This document shows positions 13,001 through 25,000 of a DNA stretch of 64,000 bases, piece by piece (the stretch's first letter is position 1; every line of letters starts with the position of its first letter). The stretch lies in contig OX621234.1 in assembly GCA_951640165.1 (NCBI GenBank), forward strand, positions 33,112,549 to 33,176,548, given 5' to 3'. Position numbers and translations under genes: made by a program. The notes under the pieces were generated by a model. The model was given only the letters and a program-made list of their open reading frames with translations, searched no databases and was not told the DNA's origin. Source of the stretch: Pseudoips prasinana. Lineage: Eukaryota > Arthropoda > Insecta > Lepidoptera > Nolidae.

Positions 13001-16000
13001 TATGCTATAATTATGCGAACAAAATAGCCACACGTGTGGCGCAGCGGTTAAGACACTCCCCTCGCCGCTTCGTGTCGCGGGTTCGAGTTCCGTGCCGGTC
13101 AACTATTTGTGTGACCCATAAATAGTTGTTCTGAGTCTGGATGTAATTTGTGTCCGTCTATTATATGTTTGTAAAGTACCCGCCGACACAGGGATTAATT
13201 TACATAATGCGGGCGTTGTCTTAAAAAATATTGTAGTTAATTTGACTGGCCAGGTGGACTAGCGTAGTGGATAGTGACTCCGACTGCTAAGCCGGAGGTC
13301 GTGTGTTCGATCCCACTTAGGACAAATCTTTGTGTGTTGAGCGCGATCCTGTTTCTGGGTGTAATTTATGTGAATTGTATGAATTTCAAATATATGTATG
13401 TATATTTATCTGTTCTCTGTTTGCCATAGTATAAGCTGTACCTAGTTTGGGATCAGATATTATTTGCCCTAAGATGTTTATTTATAGTTTCTAACTTGGA
13501 TTTTTTTTTGAAGTAGGAGATGGTAGGATTTTACGATTCGTATACTTATTTGTTTCCTCCTCGTACTCAAGTCATATAATGTCATTTTATACGAAGGTCG
13601 TAGTGATGAAGCCCGTTTACTGAATTGTTGTGAATCCAGGCGCAAAACTTGTTGCAATAGTGCAAAGAAGTTCGGGAATATTTTTATCAATAACAATATA
13701 TATTTATTATCTAATAACAAATTTAAGTCTTAACAACATAATTTAATATTCTTTTGCATAAAATAGTACTTTGTGAGAGACTGGTGGATGCTTTAGGTAA
13801 TAAATACCTGTGTTAGGTAAAAATCCCCCTCCCGCGGTTATACCATATAATTAGACTTTGTAACAGTAAATTATAAAATATTATCATTTATAAGTAATTA
13901 TAACAGTGAGTGTAAGAGTGAATAAATGACCTTAGGCCTAACAGAAAGTAATAAGTATTCATTAAAAATTTATATAATAAACAAAACAAATTATATAACA
14001 CAATTTAAAATAATTTAATAATAACTTCGAACTAAGTGAGTAGGTAGGTGAACGAGTGGGACTGCGTTAGTAGGTATGTCATGGTAGAGATCAATAAATT
14101 TTCTGTTTATCGTAGTCTAGCTATTTTAAGAATGTTATGACATTGTAAACTTATTAATTGTTTTGATTGTGCTTCTGTCTGCTATATCTCTTAGGTTGTT
14201 CTAAGATGTTGATCAGCTTACGGAATCGTGTTACAAATATCAATTACAACGCCTACGTATTTTAGGCTACCTGTTCTCTGAATCAGGGCACATGTACAGG
14301 CAGAGGCTATAATCACGAAAGACAAAGGAAGCAGTAGATTAGACCTATGCGCAAATAGAAGGTACTTAGTTTTGTCAACATTTAGTGTAAATACATTGCG
14401 CTGTAGCCACTGGAACTTTAGTGAATCCGTTTTGTTCAAAATCAAAGACGTCATAACAGCTGATGCTATAAAAAATCAGACCAGTCTCGTCGGCCAAAGT
14501 GGCGGCAAATTTTACACTCGCAGGGTTTACGTTTACCCAGTTCGTTCACATATACTAGGAACAATGTTGGAGCACGTACATTCATGAACGGCATCTAGGG
14601 ATGTTTTCTATTTTAACAAATTTTACACGCGCAGGGTTTAATTTTACACAGGTCGTTGACATATACTAGGAACAATTTTGGAGCACGTACATTCATGATC
14701 GGCATCTAGGGATGTTTTCTATTTTAACAAAATTTACACTCGCAGGGTATAAGTACGCTCATGAACAGCATTTAGGGATATTTTCTATTTTAACAAATTT
14801 TACACTCGCAGGGTTTAATTTTACACAGGTCGTTGACATATACTAGGAACAATGTTGGAGCACGTACACTCATGAACAGCATCTAGGGATGTTTTCTATT
14901 ATAACTAATATCTAAAACTATTAAGTACTATATTGAAATATTGAGTAAAAATTAATTGGTTTCGCAGGAGGACCCGTAACCTGAGTGAGAAGAAGCGGAG
15001 AGATCAGTTTAACATGCTGGTCAACGAGCTGGGCTCTATGGTCTCGACCAACAACCGGAAAATGGACAAATCAACAATACTAAAGACAACGATTGCATTT
15101 CTGAAAAACCATAATGGTAAGTTATACAATACTTGTCCATTTTATCTAATGTAACTAGGATATTACTTCTAGTAATCATAAAAAAAATTTCATAAATGAA
15201 ATTATTATTTTAATATTATATTAAAGCATATTATGGTATGTATTTTCTCAAAGAAGCTTCAGTTCGCGATTTCAACTCTGACTTGCTGTTACCAGTAGGG
15301 CACTGGTGTTACCTTGAATTATACAGCTTTTATGTATTATATGTATTAGCATAAAACATTACTAACCTGACAGTAGTGGTTAGTGATCCTTACTTCTGAG
15401 CCAGAGGTGGTGGGTTCAATCCCCAGATCGAACCCTCGACCTCTCACAGAATTAAAATGAAGGTTGGGTGGGACCCAATCTTCATTTCAATTCTGTGTTG
15501 AGGACATTTCTGGTTCTTTGGAAATATATAAGTATCTTTATCAGTTGTCTGATTGCCACAGTACAAGTTATTCCTAGTTTGGGATCAGATGTCATCCTGT
15601 GAGCTGTCCCAAGATATTTATATTAATATACTCAATATAGTATCTTTTATTACGATTCCGTTACACATTGGCAAATGTTAAAGATTTAAAATTCACAATT
15701 ATTCTGTATGTTTACTTTTTTCGTCTATATTTTATAACAACATTTCGTTGAAAAGTGAACTGTACATTTGTAATTGCTAAACCTCGAAAAAAGTTTCCTT
15801 AACCGAGCGTATGTCGACCATTCCCAGAGTACTAACAGCGTTGTGCTTATTTGTTGGACAAAGTGTACGCCAGTCAAAAGGAACAATAGTCTAGGAAAGG
15901 AAGCTGTTGGACCTACCAGTGAATCGTCATAGGATGAAAGTTTACATTAAACAATCATAACGGAATATAAGTACATTTAGTATTTTCAACTCAATAATAT

Positions 16001-19000
16001 TGACTTATTTACTTAAAATAAGGACTGTATTCCTTTGCAAATCTGATGTGTTGCTGAATGATTGATTGAGGTGATTGTATTGAGGTTGATTGAATCATAC
16101 ATAACGGCGTCAATACTACATTGATGCCGTTATGTATGATTTTATTCCTGATTTAATAATAGTTCTGTTTGAAGACAAAGGAAAGAAAGAATAAGGTATT
16201 AGTATTTTTATCAGATAAATTCCTAAATTTGACGTTATTTATTTTGAATACATATTCTATAAGCTTTACTTTGTACTATATTACAACCCAGTAAAGTTAA
16301 GTCGACTGAGGATTTATTACGAGGTCTTCATACAAAAACCGTGGCGTTTCCTAGGCTGTGTCGTGGACCAATTTTATTTGGACCCCGGTTTCCACGGCCT
16401 CTTAACGTTTCAACCCCGAATGGTACAAATATGATGCCGCTATTAAGTTGATGTGTTGTAAATACTATATTTTTTGTATAAATGTATTTTTTGTATATAT
16501 GATATGGTTCTTGCTTTCATATCACTTTTGACAATATAATGGACTAGCTGTGCCCCGCGGTTTCACCCGCGTTAAAGTAGTTTTGGCGTAAACAACATAC
16601 ATCCATACATTTATACTCACAAATTTTCGCATTTATAATATTAGTAGGATGTCTACCTCTAGCGGTTTTGGCAGTGCACACCGGAATAGCTCGCAGATGG
16701 TACATTTTTTCCTACTTACTTGACACTTATCATCATATTTCGGACAATGCATACAATATCTTTATAAAGTGTAGCCTATGTGTTATTCTGATGTATAAGC
16801 TATATTATTGTAAAGTTTCATTAGAATACATTCTATAGTTTTTACGTAAGTTGAAAGAGTAACAAACAACCATTCATCCATACTTACAAACTTTTGCGTT
16901 TATAATATTAGTAGGATATCATGTGAAGATTGGTTCATTAGGTATAATTTGTAACGGATTTTAAATAACTTAATAATAATGAGTAGAATTACTGCTTATT
17001 ATTGTCAAAATTCATGCCAAAATTCTTGTTTTAGAGGTAACAGTCAGATCTCGCGCTCATGATATTCAAGAGGATTGGAAGCCAGCATTTTTGACTAATG
17101 AAGAGTTTACATATTTAGTGCTAGAAGCACTGGAAGGCTTTATTATGGTGTTCTCGTCTACGGGACAGATTTGTTATGTCTCCGAGAGTGTTACGTCGCT
17201 TTTGGGACATAACCCGGTAATTATTTTAATATTTACAGTGTATTTACAGCAAAATTTGCTAGAGACTTGTCAAATTATAAGCTGAACTATTAGTAGTAGT
17301 CATGGAGCTATTACAAAGAGGAGACGTTGTAATTCGTTTTTTCTATGAAAAAACGCGTGACGTTTTGCGGGGGGGAGAGGGTGTTAGATCCCGCCTACTT
17401 CTTTGTTTACATCTACCGGTCAATAGGTAAACTAATCGCATGTTTTGTCGACTATCATTAGTAGTAATGTAACTTTCTTACACTAGATGTCACACAGTGC
17501 AGGATGCAACAGGGCCGGACTCATGACTTCGTTCCAGGGAGTACTGTTTTTATTTTTACTTTTGCGAACCATAATGATATCCTTTTTTTATTGACAGTGA
17601 TATTATTATAAAATAAATGTTAGAATAAAAACGTCATTGATGAATGACGATTGAAGATTATAGGATTTTGTTGATGACTTATTTTACAAAAATAGCGGCT
17701 GAGTCGGACTCGCCCATCAAGAGTTCCGACCTGCAAGTATTTGAGTTTATTGAATGAAAGATAAATTGCGGTTTAAGATTCATGACGTATAAAAAAACCT
17801 ACTTACTAGATCTCGTTCCAACCAATTTTCGGTGGAAGTTGGCATGGAATTGTATATCATATATTTTTTTTAGTTTTATAATTCTCTTATTTTAGAAGTT
17901 AATAGGGGCGGGGAACAAATTTTACCGCTTTGGAAGTGTCTCTCGCGCCACCTATCCACCCCACAATGGGTATGGTATGGGTTTGATGAAAAATAAAATA
18001 TTGAATTTCAGTTCTGAGTATGGGTAACCCCCAAAATTTATTCGTGTTTTTCTATTTTTGTCTGAAAATCTTAATACGGTTCACAGAATACACCGACTTA
18101 CCAAGTTTCAACAGTATAGTTGTTTTAGTTTCGGAAAAGTGGCTGTGATATACGGACGGAAACGTTCACTAAAAACAGCGGTTCCCAAATTCCAGGTAAT
18201 CATAAAGTATTACAATAGTTGGTGTTAGATGTAAGGTTTAATAAAACTTCATAATTTACAAAAATTAAACAAGAGACTGGCCAAGAAAAATGTTTCCTTA
18301 AAAATATAATTAATTTACTTCAAAAGAAATAATCGATTGATAATTCAATATTTTCTGATTTGACTAAAAAATTTGAGGTTGCAGAATTGTTTAATGGAAT
18401 TGTCATTAAAAATAAAAACAGTTGTACGAGGGCCTTCAAAAAACATTCTCCGGGTACTAGAAAATTTACCTTAACTCTGCATTTTTACTCGCCATCTGCT
18501 TATAAATATGTACGTGAAATGTTTAATAGATGTTTACCTCACCTCCATACATTATATGAATGGTATCGAAGTGTAAATGCGGAACCAGGGTTTTGTACCG
18601 AAACTTTAAATAGGCTCGAGGAAAAAGTAAAATCTAGTGATTAAAAGTCTATTGGGAGGCAAAAGATATGGACAGGTAAAAGCTATGAGGGCCTAGTAGA
18701 TATGGATTTAGGTAGCGCTGATAGAAGCCAAATGGCTACCCAAGCTTATGTTTTTCAGTTAGTTGCAATCAATGATTCCTGGAAACCATCATTAGCTTAT
18801 TTTTTATTGACAGTATTAAAGCAGATTCACATAAAAATTTGAAAAATCCAATCAATTCGGTGTACAAATTCGTTCTGTGACATTCGATGACTGTAAAAGC
18901 AACATTGCAACAATGAAAACACTGGGTTGAGAGTTGGATGATATAAAAAACTTAAACACTGATTGAAACACCAAAGTGCTGATTATAATGTAGTTGTATT

Positions 19001-22000
19001 TTTAGACGCGTGGCATATGATAAAACTGATGCGGAACACCTTTGAATCTAAGAGAGTAATTTAAACTATTGGTGCAAAATCAATGCAATGGCAATATTTA
19101 TCGGAATTAACTTGCAAGAAGAAAACTGCTTACAACTGGCCAATAAACTTTCACATCGACATATCCATTTTAAAAACAAAATAATGAATGTGAAATTTAT
19201 TCGTAGACAATTGTCTAATATCATTGGGAAGTTTGTTATAGAATCTTATACATTGCTCCATAAAAGAGTTACTTATTTTGTGGAGACGGGTAGTATGCAA
19301 TATAAGATTATCCTTATATCTAGTATTTATATTTTGTGTATCGCTCCTTTTACAGAAGGAATCGATATTTTTATGCAGATATAGTAGGTTTTCACATATA
19401 TACTGAGATGCTATAATTGCTGAAGTTATATACCTACTTTTGCAATAAGATCTTAAATATTCTCGCATTTAGAGAATCTGAAAGCACAGCAGAATATATC
19501 AAGATTTCTAAATGATCTTTTTGATACTCTAAATACTAAAACAACGTGTAAAGTTGGTACCGAGAGAAGAACTGTGTTTTCAAACAAAAGCGTCCCACCA
19601 ATCAAAACACATAATAATACTGGCTTATTAGGATTACACTGGTCAACAAAAAAAAAACTTTTTTTTTGTCGTTGTTCACCACTACTTTTTTTTATACCTT
19701 AGCTAATGGGTAGTCAAGATGTGTGTGTAAAAAAAATTGCAAACAGCCAATTACGTAGAATTTTTTTTTATTGAAAATCAAAAATTGGGCTAATATTTAA
19801 CGATAATCATTTAAAAAAAAATTATTCAGATGATTTTTTGGGTCGTTTTGCTTGTCTTTTGTAACTGCACGTTGCGACATCTCGTTTTAATGTCCAACAA
19901 AAATCTGCGACCATTTTTGGCGACCATTTTCCTTGATATCTTTTTTCCATCGCCATGATATCCTGATGGAATCTTTCCCCGTGTTCGTCGCTCACCGCAC
20001 CTAAGTTTTCTGGGAAAAAGTTAAGATGGGAATGCAAGAAATGCATTTTAAGGACATATTACATCCTAAGGCTTTATAATCCTCTAGTAATTTTGACACC
20101 ATCTCCTCATAGTTTGGAGATTTTTGGTTTCCTAAAAAATTTTTTACAACGTCAACAAATGAAAGCCATGCATTTTTTTCCTCTGTGTTTAATTTTAAAA
20201 GGAAATTGGAATCCATTGTTAATAGTGTTTGGAATTTTCAAACCAAAATACAAATTATAAAAATTGTTTAGTGACGGTGTAGGCCGTTCTCGATTTGAAA
20301 TGGAAGTAAATTTTCCACAAATAAAACAAAAAAGGTCTGGTGAATTTGAGCACTTTCGATTCATATTGTAAGCAGTGTATATCTAACACTTGTTTGAATT
20401 TAAATATCCGAAATATAACTCCAAAACCTTGTCACAATTAAATAAACTCCGCAGAAAAACTTCTCAAAATAGTACGCCGTTAACTTCTATAATCGTTTTA
20501 TTAATATTAACGACAAGAACCAACAATTATGTCGCATCGAAAAGTGAGGGTATATAGTGTACTTACGAGTAGCAGTTTTAGTTTTGGTATTATGATAAAT
20601 AGTGATGACTTATTTCGACATACCCTCAAATTTTTGTCATATTTACAAAAATAAAATTTTTCGGACATCTCGATGTAATAGAAGATTTTTATTATTTTTC
20701 TGTTAATACATGAACATTAGGGATACCGAAAATATATATTTGGACAAACGGCAAAAAGTCGTGTTGACCAGTGTTATTAGTGTGCATCAACAGTATGACT
20801 TATTTGTATAACGCTTTAGTTGTAACTAAAATTCTATCTTTTTTATTAACATATAAACTCAGCCAAGACCATGTCAAACTATTTTTTGGGAACACACGGA
20901 GTCAAAATGGACATAATAATAATCCCAACACTGGACAATTTAAAGCCAGTTTTAAAAAGATGATTTCACATTTTGAATTAGGCTCCAAATTGACCGGAAA
21001 TTGTATACCGTTAGATAACATACTAATTTTATCCGAGTCATCATCACTCAACAAAATTAATAACTCTTCGGTAGGTTACCGTTTCGAAGAAACCGAGGAG
21101 AAAGATTGAGTCCTGCAGAAATTCGATTAATAAATATCAGACAAATTGTACTGAAATTAGTGGAAAACTGGATAAATAAAATAGTAGGTTATATTTCTGG
21201 GTTTGTAGTCACAATTGGTAAGAAAATTAATTGTGAGACCTGTTAAATGGATTTATGGGCTAAAGACAAGCTATGGTTTCACAAATTGATTGATGTTAGA
21301 GACATGGGTGGTTAATGTTATGCTTCAGACAAGATGTTTGACATATCTATGAAAACCGAGCGTGTAATACGCAATTGTCATCGCAAGAAGGGTGGCAAAA
21401 CAATAAAAAAGATGATAAACACTTCATTTGAGGCAATGTTTTAAACGCAATTTATTGACAAGGATGTCTTTTCTGGGAGTATTGAACACAACCATAAGAC
21501 AAGCTTAATTAACCTAACTATAGAAAATTCATCGATTTAGGATGACTAAATAAATGTCTCTCTAAATATACAAAATTTTGTATATTTTGAGGGAGACCAG
21601 TCTTGTCTGTTAATTTTTGCTATCCATTTTTGTCTAAGGTTATCTTCAGATGGCAATCTATAACATTCATAATTTTAAAATTTACTAAATAAACTAGGTA
21701 GGCTTGAAGTACTTAATTTAAATTAAGTAAACAACGAGCATACTAATGAAGGGAAGTAGGTACTTTAATTAAATTACTGTACATAGAATATTTAATTTAT
21801 AGGAGATTGTATTTTTTTTGTGCAGTGCATTCCATGTTTAACTACTTTCTATTTATGATACAGCTGCGGGACATTAGGTAAAATAACTGGATCCTAATTA
21901 CGGCCCTGTTTTTGTTATGTTCATATTTGTTCGATAGATGGCGGTTTTTCTTTTTTAATTATATTAAAAGCTACAAAAATGTATTTTGGCCATTAAAGGG

Positions 22001-25000
22001 GTTTTACGAATGAATGTAAAACAAATTTCAGTACATACGATTATTAGATTATGATAGTACTGAGCTCTGCGTACCTAAATATTTTTTATTCCCATGACCC
22101 CAAGTATCGCCATCTAATGTCGTGTAAAATTATGTTTCGAAACGCCGACGTCAAGGGAATTTTCTAGAACTATTTTGATAAAAAATCGAATAAAATTAGT
22201 TACAAATGAAATTTGATGCCATCCATAGCATTAGAACGTCTGTCCGAGTAGTTTTTACAAGATAAAACACAACACTTCATTATTTATATCTTCTAGCGCA
22301 AATATAGCTGTAAATTGTGAACGTGACGTAGATGTGCACAGGACGAACGCCAACAATACATTGACTTAGGCCACGCCTACATGATGACGTTTGGACTCAG
22401 TTGAAAATCACAGTTCTCAGTTGCTTAGGCCGTCTCCTCTTTGTAATAGCTCCATGGTAGTAGTGTATATAAGTATGGCTTGACTAGATTCATGAAGGCT
22501 TTGACTAATGATAAAGATGTGAAATTATAACATAATTGTAAATTTTCAGGCTGATATATTAAATACCAGCATATTCGATTTAACTTACACTGAAGATCGT
22601 CCACGGCTGTACAATCTATTACATAATCCTGGACCAACAACAGATCATATTCAAGCCGGTAAAGGTATGTGCTTATTCTAGTTTTACGTACTATTATGCG
22701 AATGGAACCTACTTTTTGTCCAATTTTTTTTATTTTTTCCAGAACTATTACAGCCTAAATTTCAATTCATACAAGTTTTATCTCCGTGTGTGTATGTGTT
22801 CTTGGTACATTATGAATATAAGTCCGTGAAATTGACATAATGTACTAAGCAATTTCAACTCATACAAGTTTCATCTCCGTCAGATTTAGTATATTAAGGT
22901 TGCAAAAGGGTCTCAGCTTAAATAGTACGTGTTCGCTTACGATGATGCTTGGTATCATGCTTGTGCGTAGAATAATATTTTTTCTCTAATGTAACATATT
23001 ATAATGTCCTCATATCTCGTAACAAAAGATTTCGATAAAATAAGAACGATTATTGATTCGATTCTTCAATGTGACCGTGAGGTCATGTCTCCCACATAAT
23101 GTGTAGGAGACACCAAAACACACGTGGGAGAAGTGTCTGCAGACAGACATGTTAACTTTTCAATACTTGTTCAGATATTAAATTGGTGTTCCAAGAAATG
23201 TATTAAATTACTTTATAAGAGAACACACTTCCAGTTCAGAATCTAATTATAAATGAAAGTGAAGTAATAATTTTGAAAATGTTATTTTAAGCTTCTGCAA
23301 TGTTCTATTTTTAAATATGTTGTGCGAAGTACCCGACTGTGCGTTTGGAAATTTATTAAATTATTGCGAAAGATTTAAATGCGAAACGGAACAAGTTTTA
23401 TATTTTATATGGTATCAAGAAAAGTTAAGAACTAAGCAGTACCAACTCTATTTTTAAATAACGGTTGGCTGTTAGTATTCCGAAATAAAATAAAATTAGA
23501 AACATTTATTGCCTTTGTATGGTTTCAAGGGTCCGCCGCCTTTTGTGTTTCCATGCATAGGTCGAAGGGTGACCAACACTTATTTATAACCCAGTCTTTA
23601 AATAAATTAAACAATATACTCTATAACTTTAGGTCCAACGCATTATATGACAATATACATACTGCCGTGTATATAATCACCCTTCACCTTATTCTTATTT
23701 AAAGTTTACAATGCCTGGAAATCATTCTTTGGGTTTTATATCTTGGTAGCCTGGCCAATTCTAGGCTTTGTAATTGCGGGTTCGAATCCTTAATAAAATG
23801 ACATATTTTTAATTTATTTCATTGGCTTGTGAGTGTTGTTGGTCTCGCGAAGATTAGCGCTCGGATGTCGAATAACTACAGCCGAGACCGATAGTCGAGT
23901 TGTCTAATTATTCCAGTAATAAATTGATATTTGCGATTGTTGTGCGAATTATATTAATATTTACTTTAATATTATATTAGGTCGGTTATTAGATTAGTGC
24001 CTGCGCAACTTATTGCTCTCCGCGACGTGCCCAGTTACATGACGGCGTTGACAAAAATTGCGTTTGTTACTTTTACATTTTTTTGTATATAGTTGTTAAT
24101 CACATCTCATCTGCATTGTAATATTAGAAGGTTTATTCCATTTACACAGCTGGCGAATTAAGATTAAGAGGGCCGAAATCTAGTTCTCCTATTTCTATGG
24201 GTTTAGAACTTGTTCGCTTTAATAATTAATCTCTCATAAGGTGGTATCCATCAAACCATAATGAGCGTAAGGTACAATATATTTACCTCCCGCTTGTATC
24301 TCTCTATAACCGCAGTTTGGTACACGTACCAAATCGTTACCTCGGATTAACAAAGTAGAATCGTGTCAATCGCCTTGCTGTGACAAATGCGATAACCCAA
24401 CACAAACTGTTTCAAATGTCGGTTATTATGGCAGTTATGTGTACGGCAGGGATAGCTTATTATTGTGATTCATATATTGGTTAGCGCTCCCTCTAAAGGC
24501 TTACGCCTTCTGTAGACACATGGCATAGTTTAACAACTGAATTTACTATAGCCAGGATTGCCTAATTAAGATTTGAATTGAGAAGACATCTCAAGCTCGA
24601 AATCTGTCGAAATCTCAGCAATGACAGTATACCTGGATATTAGTAATATGTGTTATACATGATAATAGATATAGTGGTCGTCTTTAAGTGTTGCAGCACT
24701 ATCATTTTTAAGTATGTACGTGTCCTATAACTGCGAGTGTATGTAACGTTGACGATCCTTAAATAAATAAATAAAATTAAACAAACCACCACTAGTACAG
24801 GTTTAGCAATTTCTTAGGATTTATATAGCAATATAAATCCTAAGAAATTGCTAGTGCTAAAGCAAACGTGGTTTATGAAAGAGCTGCTGCGCACTAAATA
24901 TTTAGTCTTTCTTTAATGTTGATCATATCTAAGAGTGCGAAAGATATCTATATTTTTCAAATTGCGAATTTATATAAATTGCCAGACTTTATATGATTAA

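Larger units (their letters stand above)
18245..21545 (+). pseudogene. P-element-like transposase remnant
   Basis: Fragments in order on the + strand match the P-element/THAP9-type transposase: [20 protein letters not shown] (18360-18641), [13 protein letters not shown] and [20 protein letters not shown] (18660-18840), [17 protein letters not shown] (about 18880), [15 protein letters not shown] (about 18990), [20 protein letters not shown] (about 19135), [12 protein letters not shown] (19475), [20 protein letters not shown] (20850-20920), [13 protein letters not shown] (21000) and GYISGFVV (21190). Stops and frameshifts break it. A LINE fragment (19195-19468) and a CACTG-ended element (19637-20773) interrupt it. 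No terminal repeats were recognised. Confidence 0.8.

Noticed and set aside
13027..13040. CACGTG E-box
   Set aside because: It belongs to the SINE-A head and is present in other SINE copies; CACGTG also occurs about as often as chance predicts in the window.
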